Shown piece after piece: positions 23,083 to 33,292 of a stretch of 64,000 nucleotides of DNA. The position numbers were made by a program, and so were the translations under genes. Within the stretch, counting starts at the first letter, position 1. Each line of letters opens with the position of its first letter. The notes beneath the pieces were generated by a model. It had not been told where the DNA came from. It searched no databases and saw only the letters and a list, made by a program, of their open reading frames with translations. Where the stretch lies: assembly GCA_947311845.1 (NCBI GenBank), contig CAMZMU010000020.1:43438510-43502509 (forward strand). Direction: 5' to 3'. This DNA comes from Poa pratensis. Its lineage: Eukaryota; Streptophyta; Magnoliopsida; Poales; Poaceae.

Positions 23083-24180
23083 ATGGCAGAAGAAGGCGAT
23101 GACAGTCAAGGGTCAAGACCCATTAAAATCACCTATGACGACATCAAAGATGAACCTTGTGCCCATCATAGCAAGCTTGGCAAATGCACCCATACCAACA
23201 GGCAGTGCCGCCTTAACGATGATATCAAGAAGGATCCAGACGCTGGCTTCAAGGCAAAGCAGTTCAAGCGCAAGAACCGTAAAGACAAGAAAGAACAGAA
23301 GGACAACGAGGAAAGTGCTTCGGAGCCAGAAGATCAGGAGCCAAAGCACAAGAGGAGCAATAAGTTTCCAAGGGTCGAAACAAGCCTTGTTACTTTCCTT
23401 GCCACTCCTTCAGCCAAAAAGGAAAAGGCAGCCTGGAGGGAACTCAATGCCACTATGCCAGCAGTTCCCCAGTATCTCAACTGGTCCGAGCATCCCATTA
23501 CATGGGACCGCAGCGATCATCCCGATCATGTTCCTCAGAACCCAGGGAATTATGCGCTCGTTGTAAACCCAATTGTGCAGCAATGCAGGCTTTCTAAGGT
23601 GCTTATGGATGGAGGGAGTAGTATCAACATCCTCTATCTTGAAACCTTAAAGCGCATGCGCCTTTCTGAGACACAGCTAAGACATAGCACAGTCAAGTTT
23701 CACGGCATAGTGCCAGGCAGGCAGGCCAGTTCTATGGGAACAATTGTCTTAGACGTTACCTTCGGTGACGAAACAAACTATAGGACTGAGGAAGTTGCCT
23801 TTGAGGTGGTGGAGTTCAAAAGTGCGTATCACGCAATCTTTGGCCGCCCAGCCTTCGCCAAATTCATGGCACGCCCGTGTTACATCTACAGCAAGCTCAA
23901 GATACCTGGACCAAACGGCGTCATCACGGTCAATGGCGACTTCAAGAAGGCGAAGGAATGCGAGGCAGGAAACGCCATCTTAGCAGAAGCCGTCATCAGC
24001 AAAGAAGAGTTTGAGCAGTACAAGAAAGAAGTTAACACCAATGAAATGCCGGATGGTAAGAAGCCTCCTTGCGCCTCGGATGTCACTTTCAAGGCCAGCT
24101 CAAACTCGAAGAAGATCGCGCTGGATGAGGCCGATGCAAGCAAGACGACCAACATAGGTGCGGACCTCAGTGACGCATAG
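23083..24180 (+). CDS. Zinc-knuckle-like segment and aspartic protease
   Basis: The start carries a Cys/His cluster (CAHHSKLGKCTHTNRQC, about residues 26-42), a nucleic-acid-binding knuckle variant. The protease core follows with active-site LMDGGSS at about 175-181 and a retropepsin-like FHGIVPG to HAIFGRPAF register. Between the gag core and this frame the reading register changes more than once (22,980-23,090). The frame ends at an isolated TAG (24178-24180), and the same frame continues directly into RT, so the stop looks like a point change. Confidence 0.85.
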   Translation: MAEEGDDSQGSRPIKITYDDIKDEPCAHHSKLGKCTHTNRQCRLNDDIKKDPDAGFKAKQFKRKNRKDKKEQKDNEESASEPEDQEPKHKRSNKFPRVETSLVTFLATPSAKKEKAAWRELNATMPAVPQYLNWSEHPITWDRSDHPDHVPQNPGNYALVVNPIVQQCRLSKVLMDGGSSINILYLETLKRMRLSETQLRHSTVKFHGIVPGRQASSMGTIVLDVTFGDETNYRTEEVAFEVVEFKSAYHAIFGRPAFAKFMARPCYIYSKLKIPGPNGVITVNGDFKKAKECEAGNAILAEAVISKEEFEQYKKEVNTNEMPDGKKPPCASDVTFKASSNSKKIALDEADASKTTNIGADLSDA

Positions 24181-25720
24181 GAAGGCGCGCTCGTCAAGTT
24201 CCTCCGTGAGCAACGGGATATTTTTGCATGGTCACCATCAGACATGCCAGGAGTACCCCGGGAACTTGCCGAGCACAGCCTTAATGTCGCCAAAGGTGCC
24301 AAGCCAGTAAAACAAGGTCTTCGTCGCTTTGGTCCAGAGAAGAAGAAAGCAATAGGAAAAGAGGTAGCTCGGCTTAGTGCCGCTAATTTCATTAGAGAGG
24401 TTATCCACACAGATTGGCTAGCAAATCCTGTATTAGTACCTAAGAAGGACGTGAAAGACTTGCGCATGTGCATAGATTTCACCGGCTTAAACAAAGCCTG
24501 TCCTAAAGACCCCTTCGCATTGCCGCGAATTGATCAGGTCGTAGATGCTGTATCAGGTTCTGAATTACTATGCTTTTTGGACGCTTACTCTGGCTACCAC
24601 CAAATTAAGATGAAGGAGTCTGACCAAATTAAGACTTCCTTCATCACACCTTTCGGAACGTTTTGCTACATAACTATGCCTTTTGGGCTTAAAAACGCTG
24701 GCTCAACGTACCAACGGTGCATACAACGTTGCCTACACGATCAAATAGGCCGCAATGTTCACGCTTATGTCGATGACATTGCCGTTATGTCGCGAAAGCG
24801 CGGCGATCTCATCGTTGACCTTCAAGAAACCTTTGATAACTTGAGAAAATATAACATGAAGCTAAATCCGGGAAAATGCTTTTTTGGCGTCCCAGCAGGA
24901 AAACTTTTAGGCTTCATTGTTTCAGAAAGAGGTCTTGAGGTTAACCCAGAAAAGATTCGAGCTATCATGGACATCAAAAAGCCTACTTGTCTTAAAGATG
25001 TCCAAAGGCTCGCAGGATCTGCAGCAGCTGTAAGCCGATTTATTAGTAGGCTTGGGGATAAAGCTTTACCCCTATACAGGTTGTTGAAGAAAACTAAGAC
25101 GTTCGTCTGGACTGAAGAGGCAGATGCAGCCTTAGCACAGTTAAAAGACGCCTTAGTTTCAGCACCAATATTAGCATCTCCTCTACCACAAGAGCCGATG
25201 CTACTTTACATGGCGGCTACCAACCTAGTTATTAGTGCAGTGGTTGTTGTTGAACGAAAGGAGAAGGGCAAGGAGCTACCGGAACAAAGGCCGGTATATT
25301 ATATCAGCGAAGTCTTCTCCGAATCCAAACAACGGTACCCTCACTATCAGAAGCTGGCTTATGGAGTTTTCTTCGCAGCCAGAAAATTACGCCATTATTT
25401 CCAAGAGCACCCAATCACGGTAGTCAGTAAGGCGCCATTGGGTGACATTATAAACAACACTGATGCCACTGGACGTGTGGCTAAGTGGGGAATTGAATTG
25501 GCAGCATTCGATATCCAGTACAAGCCACGTACAGCCATCAAATCCCAGTCCTTAGCTGATTTCATCGCAGACTGGACGGAAGCAATGGATGAACTTCCCC
25601 TCCCTGACGAAGAATATTGGGTTATGCACTTTGATGGCTCCAAAATGTTGCAGGGATCGGGAGCTGGCGTGGTACTGAAGAACCCTAAAGGAGACAAGAT
25701 GTGCTATGTCTTGCAGATAC
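24181..25720 (+). CDS. Reverse transcriptase and first half of RNase H
   Basis: In frame with the protease segment after its TAG. RT motifs are in order: MCIDFTGLNKACPKDPF, then GYHQIKM, FITPFGTFCY, and the catalytic YVDDIAV at about 24,766, followed by LGFIVSERGLEVNPEKI. RNase H begins with VMHFDGSKM near 25,622. Reading register is lost near 25,715-25,720, beside a short T run, and the rest of RNase H continues in another frame. RT copies the element's RNA; RNase H removes the RNA template. An open stretch continues to 25845 in the wrong frame and is not meaningful. Confidence 0.92.
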
Positions 25721-27440
25721 ATTCAATGCCACTAATAATGTTGCAGAATACGAGGCTCTGTTGCATGGATTGCACGTCGCAAAGGATTTGGGCATTAGCC
25801 GTCTTTTGTGCTATGGCGATTCAGACCTCGTTGTTCAACAATTAGAAGGGGCATGGGACGCGAAGAGCCCTACAATGGCTGAATACCGACGCACGGTAGA
25901 CGAGTTTGGTCGGTGTTTTATCGGCTTAGAAGTCAAGCATATCAAAAGGGAGGAAAATGAAGCAGCGGACGCCTTAGCCAGAATGGGCTCGAAAAGATCG
26001 AAGGTGCCCTCCGATATATTTTTGGAGCACCTGTACGTGCCGTCTATTAAAGGCGGAGATGAGGATGACCCCATGGCTTCGCAGTCTGTTTCCGTCATGC
26101 TGGTGAAACCAGATTGGACACAGCCCTACATAAATTTCCTCCTTAACAAGGAAGAGCCAGAGGATGAAGTCTTAAGGCGGCAAGTTGTGCGCAGAGCTAA
26201 GGCATACACAATAATAAATGGAGAGCTATACAAGCGGAGTACCACAGGTGTATATCAACGATGCGTTTCGCCGGAAGAAGGACAGGAGATACTAGAAGAG
26301 ATCCATGGTGGATGTTGTGGTCATCATGCCTCTGCACGAGCAATTGTCGCCAAAGCTTTTAGACATGGATTCTACTGGCTCACAGCAAAGCAAGATGCAG
26401 AAGAGCTCGTCAAGAAATGCGTTGGATGCCAAAAGTATGCAAGACAGCCAAAGATGCCAGCCCAGGAACTGCGCACCATCCCAATCACGTGGCCATTTGC
26501 GGTCTGGGGACTGGACATGGTAGGTCCATTCAGGACTGCGCGAGGCGGCGTCAAACATCTCTTAGTTGCGGTGGATAAATACACCAAGTGGGTTGAAGCT
26601 AAGCCCATAAAAAAGCTTGATGGGGCAACAGCCAAGAAGTTCGTCATTGAGATTATAACGAGATTTGGCGTCCCCCACAGTATCATTACGGACAATGGGA
26701 CAAACTTCGCCGTAGGAGAACTGGCAAAGTACTGTGGTGAAGTTGGTATTCGTTTGGACTTAGCATCTGTGGCTCATCCACAATCGAATGGCCAAGTTGA
26801 GCGAACCAACAGTATAATTCTACAGGGAATAAAGCCAAGATTAGAGGTGCCTTTGCATAGAGCAGCTGGAGCATGGGTAGAAGAATTACCTGCTGTCTTA
26901 TGGAGCATACGCACAACTCCAAGCAGTGCAACAGGCTACACCCCTTTCTTTCTCATATATGGCGCTGAAGCGGTACTCCCAACCGATGTCCTGCACGACA
27001 CGCCTCGTGTAACAGCCTACGTCGAAGCAGACGCAGAAGAAGCCCGACAGGACGGCTTAGACCTTCTCGAAGAAGAGCGTGAGATAGCGCTTCAGCGCTC
27101 CGCCATTTATCAGCAGAACATGCGGCGTTACCACAGTCGCAAGGTAAGACGGAGATCGTTTCGGGAAGGCGATTTGGTGCTTCGCCTTGTTCAGCAAAAG
27201 GAGCACAAACTATCTCCCATATGGGAAGGACCCTTCGTTATCAGCAAAGCGCTTAAGAACGGGGCATATTATCTTGTGGACCTCCGTGATATCAAGAAGA
27301 AGAAAAACGAGGCCGCAAAAGGAAAAGGAACGAAGAAGCAGTACTCAAGGAGACGAAACGTCCTTGGAACATTGAGCAGCTACGTCCTTTTTACACTTAG
27401 CAATTCTATTGTAATCACACCATATATGATTATGAAATAA
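25701..27440 (+). CDS. RNase H end and integrase
   Basis: The first 85 residues complete RNase H (NNVAEYEALLHGL, CYGDSDLVVQQLEG, NEAADALARMGS). Integrase follows with an HHCC zinc domain (GGCCGHHASAR ... CVGCQKYARQ) and the DDE core: Asp in WGLDMVGPF, Asp in ITDNGTNF, Glu in NGQVERTNS. A C-terminal GPF...GAYYL motif resembles the GPY/F module. No chromodomain follows, as expected for Tat-type elements. Integrase would insert the cDNA and give the 5-bp duplication seen at the ends. Confidence 0.92.
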   Translation: MLCLADTFNATNNVAEYEALLHGLHVAKDLGISRLLCYGDSDLVVQQLEGAWDAKSPTMAEYRRTVDEFGRCFIGLEVKHIKREENEAADALARMGSKRSKVPSDIFLEHLYVPSIKGGDEDDPMASQSVSVMLVKPDWTQPYINFLLNKEEPEDEVLRRQVVRRAKAYTIINGELYKRSTTGVYQRCVSPEEGQEILEEIHGGCCGHHASARAIVAKAFRHGFYWLTAKQDAEELVKKCVGCQKYARQPKMPAQELRTIPITWPFAVWGLDMVGPFRTARGGVKHLLVAVDKYTKWVEAKPIKKLDGATAKKFVIEIITRFGVPHSIITDNGTNFAVGELAKYCGEVGIRLDLASVAHPQSNGQVERTNSIILQGIKPRLEVPLHRAAGAWVEELPAVLWSIRTTPSSATGYTPFFLIYGAEAVLPTDVLHDTPRVTAYVEADAEEARQDGLDLLEEEREIALQRSAIYQQNMRRYHSRKVRRRSFREGDLVLRLVQQKEHKLSPIWEGPFVISKALKNGAYYLVDLRDIKKKKNEAAKGKGTKKQYSRRRNVLGTLSSYVLFTLSNSIVITPYMIMK

Positions 27441-27960
27441 AAGTCTTTGGTTCCCTCAATTATTTTTATGCATGAGTTCTCGCCGTCTTTTATTTCCATT
27501 TGATCATATATTTCGATAAAAATATCAATGTTAACCCGAATTGGCTCCGTGCTTGTGGTTACTCACATGATGCTTTTGCCTTAAGGCCTTACAAAAATTA
27601 AAATTGCATCCGTCTAAGAGTATTTATCTGATCGTATATATGCTGGCTTGTCTTAGTAGATGCTTTACGCACCAAAAGCCGGCGCCGTTTCTGTTTAAAC
27701 AGTTTGGTTACTAACCCTGTTGCCAGCGAAGTGTTCCGTGCTTTAGGTTTGCCAGCATACGAAAAGGCTAAAGCATATAAGCCAGAAAACTTAAAGACGG
27801 ATAAGGAGCATAGTTTGCAAGCCTTTAAAAAATAAGTGCATGCGTTGCAAAACAAACATGTTCAACAGATTAAAAGGCTCCTGCCATTACAAAACATAAC
27901 TTAACAAGTCTTTTGTGCCATCTTTCATGACACGCTTAATGCAAAGTTTTTTCCTGCATC
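27441..27960. other. Spacer between pol and the opposite-strand gene
   Basis: Non-coding, AT-rich. The plus-strand pol gene and the minus-strand extra gene run toward each other here, so transcripts could converge. No terminator could be assigned. Confidence 0.6.
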
Positions 27961-30900
27961 TTATGCAGGGGACTGAGGAGGCGAAGGCACAGGGGACTTG
28001 GATGGATCCAGCGTAGCTTCAGACTCGCCTTCTTCTTCTTCTTCATTTCCGTCTTCTGACTCATCGCCATTGCCAGTGGTGGGGGCTTCGGCTTCGTCGT
28101 CAGACACGTCGTCAGGACGGGGAGGCACAGGCTTCTTGGAGAAGAAGATGGACAAGTCTACCATCTCCGCAACAGCTGAGGCAAAGCCAGAAACAGAGGC
28201 ATAGACCTTTTCTTTTACGAGCTCGTTGCCGTCTCTGTCCTTGGCTGGGAAACACTTGATAATGCGCCACATGTTCACCTCGGGGTAGTGGCCGCGAACA
28301 AGTCCTAGAGCAAGTTTTGCTCCGCCTCTGGCTGCTGAGCGAAGACGCTCCACCACCTCTGGGACGCAGTTCTGAAGAAGTGGCAGCAAGTTGCTGGTGT
28401 TTGTCACTTGGGGCAGCTGTTTTGGGAAGATGTTGGCAACAACGTCTCTTCCCGCAGCATACAGCCCTGACACAATCTCGCCACACTCCAAGATAAGCTC
28501 CAGGCGCGTCTCAGAGGTAAGCCTTTCCCCAAATCCAGCTGGAACTGAGGAAGGGAGGAATGAAAAAAATTAAGGCGCATTGAACTGTTTGAATAAAGAC
28601 GAAAAGTGACAGAAAGTGCGAGAAGTAAAGGAAGAAAGACTCACTTAGCAGTTTCTCGTCAATGGCGGTGCTCTCATCAGCTTGGCGTTCAAGACGACCT
28701 TGTAAGCTCTGGATTAGGAGCCCATCCTTTTCAGCCTGTCGCTGCAGTTTCAAAAGTTCTGCCTTCAGTGCGTTCTGTCCTTCAGCGGCGCTGTCTTGGA
28801 CGGCTTTAAGATTGGCCTCGGCCGTCTTCCGGTTCTCCTCCAGTTGCTTAAACAAGGCGGCATTTTCCCGCCTTACCACTTCTATATCGCCAGTCTCGCT
28901 GACGATCTGTTTTGCCTTCGCCACAACAGCTGCGCAAACACACATTGCATGTGTTGAGCATTTTATGTCTTAAAATGAACTAAAGTCACATTGCATGTGA
29001 AAGAACAACATTTACCTTTGTTCGCCTTATTCTCGGCGACGGCTTGCTTGAGCACTTGCCTTTGGTTACTCAGTGAGTACCATAGATCGCATGTAAGTTG
29101 CTCGCTGCTCTGCTAGGCAAGGGCAGTAGTAAGTAACAAAGAAGGTAAAGACAGTATGGTATAGCTACAAGGGCTTGGGGACTGAGTCTTTATCAACATG
29201 AAAGAAAGGCCATTACGTCGGCTTAGTCAAAGCACAACGTAATGCCCGGGGACTAGTATGTACATAAAGACGGAATGTTTACCTGCATCATGGCCTTCAA
29301 GGCTTTGTAGCTCTGCTTCATTGTGACGTACAGCTCGTCACAATTGTCTTCCAGATTCAATATGGTCAATGTTTGACCAACTGGCCTTAGCTTCGGAGGT
29401 GGCTCGTTGCGCTCCTTCTCATCGGCAAGCATGGCGGCGATGTTGGGTAAGATGTACCCCTCGTCGTCAAAGAGCTCTTGCTTCACCATGTTGCGGATAG
29501 CTTCACGAGTGATGGGCTCGTTTGGCTCCTCTGACTGAAGCATCGCCGCCTTCCCAGCAGCGGCAGCCCTGGCCAACTTTTCAGTTTCCGTCTTATCAGG
29601 TAAGACGGCTGAGTCCAGATCTATATGATGATCTTCAGATGGGCCTGGGGCTGTCTCTTGTTGAACGGAGGGAGTGGGGGGAGCGATGGCTGGAGAGGGC
29701 TCAGTCTTCTTTTGCCTGACAGAAATTACTTTCTTCCTCTTAAGGGCGCAGTTGGTTTGATCCTGCAAATCACATACAAAATAAGATAACATTCATACAC
29801 ATTGTTCGCCTTACTAAAGAAATTAAGGTTCGGCTTACTTCTGTACTGGAGCATTAAAGGCCGCATCTTCATCGTCCTCAATGTCGAGCACTTCGGCGTT
29901 AGCAGGGATGGCTTTCTCACGCTTCCGCCTTTCTGCTGCTGAAGTTGCTGCAGTGGCTCCTGAAGCCTTTCGTTTCCGAGTCTTTGGGGCTCGGGTGCCG
30001 CTTCAGGCACGTAAAACAGAGGAGCCAGCAGATTATCCGGCAAAAGGGCGAGCTGAAATCAAAAGTGTTGTTAGTAAGGCAAACATTGTGGAAGTATAAA
30101 AACAGTAGTGGTAAATGCCTTACCTTTGGGCTGGGTTGGCGGCTGTGTACATAGGACGCTGCTCTGTCAGCTGGATCCTTTCCTTGGCAATCCTCTTAAA
30201 GCGATACACAAGGGCGTCTTGTGTAAGGTCACTCTCACTAACACGGAGGGGATCTTTCTTCTGGTCCGTGTAGTGGCACATGAGGCCTTTGCGATCTTTC
30301 AAAGGCTGGATTCGCCTTGACAACCAACATAGGATGGTGTCTGCGCCCGTGAGTTTGGGCACAGCGGTCTTTGTTAGGTACTCAATCCGCCTTTGCATGC
30401 GACGGAGGTTGTCAGGAAGGACCTTCAGTGGTTTCTCGCCCCAAGAAGGCGGGGCTCCGCAGGCAAAGGAGAAAAGCGAGGAAGTCCTATGTCTTTGCCT
30501 ACTGGCGCCATGTCTTTGCAGTAGAAGAAGGAGCTATTCCAGCCTTTAATGGAATCTATTTTTGGCGCCTTAGGATACCAGTCTCTGCCTCTACGAAGGT
30601 TGATGCTAACTGTTCCTAAGGAAAGCAGTTCTTCCTTCTCTGTTTGGCGCTTGCAGGTAAAGCAGTACTTGAAGAATTCTAAGCTGGGCTCTATGCCTAG
30701 GTATCCTTCGAATAAAGCCATAAAGCCAGCTATGTACAAGATACTATTGGGGCCTACGCTATGAGGCTGAAGGCCATAGTAGTCTAAGACTGATTGGAAA
30801 AAAGGATGCGGAGGCAAAGACAAACCGCGAAGGAGATGTGAGACGAGGAGCACTCGCTCATCGCCGGCGGGATCTGGAGCAGGGTGGCCGTACGCTGACC

Positions 30901-31219
30901 GCCAGTGGCAGTTCTCCTTTGGTGGGAGGATGCCCTCCTTCTCCAGCTGCGTGAGGTCCGCGTCGGTGATGGTGGAAGCTGCCCAGTTGCGGGAAGATGC
31001 TTCCTCTCCCTCCTCCTCTGCCTCCGCCGCATCGCCCTCATCGGAGGGCTGGGCATTCTTCTCTGATTCGATGGAGGTGGCCGCAGAACTTGTCGCCGCC
31101 GCCGCGCGAGATGCAGATGCATCCGCGGTGCTCGATCCCCTCATGGCCAGATCTTGTCCCTCCACCGCCGCCGACGCCGTTGCCGTTGTAGCTCCCGTGG
31201 TTGCATCGGAGCTCTCCAT
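27961..31219 (-). CDS. Spliced opposite-strand gene of the Tat-type element
   Basis: Six exons inferred on the minus strand: about 30124-31219, about 29790-30052, 29283-29762, 29016-29109, 28645-28929 and 27961-28538. The last four join in phase with GT-AG borders, giving 479 codons to the TAA at 27961. Exon 1 has an Ala/Ser-rich, acidic start, then YYGLQPHSVGPNSILYIAGF and FEGYLGIEPSLEFFKYCF, the 'putative gypsy type transposon' domain (Pfam Transposase_28) of grass Tat elements. Exon 5 is heptad-like coiled coil (LLKLQRQAEKDGLL) and exon 6 ends in an acidic, Pro/Ser tail. Register breaks near 30,440 and within exon 2. Function unknown. Confidence 0.75.
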
Positions 31220-31316
31220 GGGTGGGTGTGCAGGTGGTGGTGGTGGAGCTCGCCGGAGTTCGGAGGGATGGGTGCGAGGAGGACGATGAACAGGAAATGA
31301 GCCCGATGGAGAAAAT

Positions 31317-31330
31317 GGTTCCCCTTTTAT
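31317..31330 (-). promoter_or_regulatory. TATA-like box for the opposite-strand gene
   Basis: CCCATAAAAGGGG on the minus strand, about 105 bp before the ATG at 31219. It is separate from the 3' LTR, so the gene may have its own promoter. Position and motif only; no start site is known. Confidence 0.45.
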
Positions 31331-31719
31331 GGGGGCTGCGCGCCGCGATTAGTGCGGTGAGATAACGCTCGCGCGATTTTCGCCACGCGTCCCGCAACGG
31401 TCAGTTAGTGGGCATCTTCTCCCGCACGCCTCGGAGATCGTGTGCGGAAAAATAGCAGTAATGACGGCACAACGTCTCTCTGCCTGTCCAGACTGTCGTG
31501 GACTGGCTTTGACTGCGGTGACGTCATGACAAGACTCGACGCTGACAGAATCTTTCTGCCAGATTGTTCAAAGTGCAGGAGAGTTCGGCTTAATCCTTAA
31601 GGCAGACTGAATGTCTCATTTTGGAATGCTCCAAGCTCTTCTGTCCGCCTTGCGCAAAGGCGAAAGCCCGTGTTTCACAAAGACGGCAAACGAAGAACTT
31701 AAACCTTTCCGGGGACTAC

Positions 31720-32225
31720 TGTGGAGGTTATGCCGAACAGGTATACCTGCCACGGTGGATAAAACCTGGCCCACCAAGGAGGCCCATCAGATAAAGCCGG
31801 AGGGCTTAATGGAGAAGGCCTCATGGGCTTAGGCGCAAGGATAAGCTCTGGGCTGGCTTAGTGAAGTCCAAGACGAAGGCCTGGCTGCGTTCGCCTTAGG
31901 GAGCAAGTTAGGGTTTCTTACCGTGTTAGTCTAGGACTCATGATCTAGGTCGGTTAAGGCTTTCCTTGTAGGGGAAGGCTTGGCGCCTTTATAAGCCAGC
32001 CTTCCAGCAGCCTTAGGGCAACGCATACAACCTCATTGTAACCTGTACACATATTTGCCTTGAGTGAATTATAGCAGCACGTAGGATCTCGCCACCGTCG
32101 TGAGATCCGAAGCTGGGTAAAATCGTGTGTGCAATCCCGTCACTGGAACCCTCCACGTTCTTCCCCACCTCCTCTACGGTACGTATGAATACTTCTAGTA
32201 GTTCCGCGTTACCAATACCTCGACA
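31720..32225 (+). repeat. 3' LTR of the Tat-type element
   Basis: 506 bp, TGTGGAGGTTATGCC to ATACCTCGACA. It is preceded by CCGGGGACTAC, where the polypurine tract should lie, and followed by the duplicated CTAGT. Nearly identical to the 5' LTR. Confidence 0.95.
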
Positions 32226-32582
32226 CTAGTGCAGTGACATCATGGGTAACAAATTTGGGTGTTTCGTAAGGTCCAAATATTTTTCATTTTTCAACTGGCA
32301 CCTTGGAACTGCTTTTGCCTCTATTTATCTAACTTAAGGAATTTTGTTTTGCACGCTGGGTGCTGGGAGTGCCAGAATCTCCCAATTTCTGTTCATCTAC
32401 CTAGTTTGTAGTGTCATATAGGCGTTTGCCATTGTCGAGCTTAAACAAAATATTAAGGAGTGTGTAGTTGCCTTGGTGATTACACTTTACAACAACAACA
32501 ACAACAACAACAACAAGAAGCCTTTTTTCCCGAACAAGTTGGGGTAGGCTAGAGTTGAAACCCATAAGATCTCGAAACCAGG

Positions 32583-33292
32583 TCATGGTTCTGGCACATG
32601 GATAGCTAACTTCCACGCAGCCCTATCCATGGCTAGTTCTTTGGTGATATTCCAATCGTTCAGATCTCTCTTAACAAACTCCTCCCATGTCAAGTTTGGC
32701 CTACCACGACTCCTCTTAACATTCTCATCCCGCTTTATCCGTCCGGTATGCAATGGCGCTTCCGGAGGCCAATGTTCTATATGACCAAACCATCTTAGAC
32801 GGTGTTGGACAACCTTCTCTTCAATTGGTGCTACCCCAACTCTCTCACGTATATCATCATTCCTAACCCAGTCCTTTCTTGTGTGGCCACATATCCATCT
32901 CAACATGCGCATCTCCGCTACACCTAACTGTTGGATATGTCGTCTCTTGGTCGGCCAACATTCCGCGCCATACAACATCGCAGGTCGAATCGCCGTCCTA
33001 TAGAACTTGCCTTTTAGCTTTTGTGGCACTTTCCTATCACAGAGGACGCCAGAAGCTTGGCGCCACTTCATCCAACCAGCTTTGATTCGATGACTCACAT
33101 CTTCATCGATATCACCATCCTTCTGGAGCATAGACCCCAAATATCGGAAGGTCTCTTTCTCAGGTACCACCTGTCCATCAAGCCTAACCTCTTCCTCCTC
33201 GTGCCTAGTAGTACTGAAACTGCACCTCATGTACTCAGTTTTGGTTCTACTAAGCCTAAAACCTTTCGATTCTAGAGTCCGCCTCCACAGCT
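32583..33292 (-). CDS. RTE LINE ORF, C-terminal part
   Basis: Continuation of the RT protein in a shifted frame after about 33,305; the open stretch has its first Met at 33230. It contains FRYLGSMLQKDGDIDEDVSH, AMLYGAECWPTKRRH and MLRWICGHTRKD, the thumb and C-terminal region common to RTE proteins. It ends at the stop just before 32583, about 70 bp from the (TTG)n tail. The first 20 or so codons overlap the shift region. Confidence 0.85.

Larger units (their letters stand above)
20084..32225 (+). mobile_element. Ty3/Gypsy LTR retrotransposon, Tat-type
   Basis: A complete element: 5' LTR, tRNA-Lys-type primer site, gag, protease, RT, RNase H, integrase, an extra gene on the opposite strand and a 3' LTR. 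CTAGT flanks both ends (20079-20083, 32226-32230). The LTRs differ by one base insertion that I can see, so insertion is recent. No chromodomain follows integrase. The pol order plus the opposite-strand gene with a 'putative gypsy type transposon' domain places it in the Tat group. It lies in intron 6 of CRL in the same orientation as that gene. Several frame breaks in gag-pol indicate it cannot encode its full protein set as written. Confidence 0.95.

Noticed and set aside
24178..24180. Programmed stop readthrough between protease and RT
   Set aside because: No comparative support and the copy has other breaks; a point mutation is simpler, though readthrough cannot be excluded from one copy.
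25721..25845. Continued open frame after the RNase H start
   Set aside because: Register is lost near 25,715; RNase H motifs continue in the other frame, so these residues are noise.
30425..30549. Plus-strand frames opposite the antisense gene (also 30280-30549, 30930-31289)
   Set aside because: They are shadows of the minus-strand exon 1 and lack any domain or codon pattern of their own.
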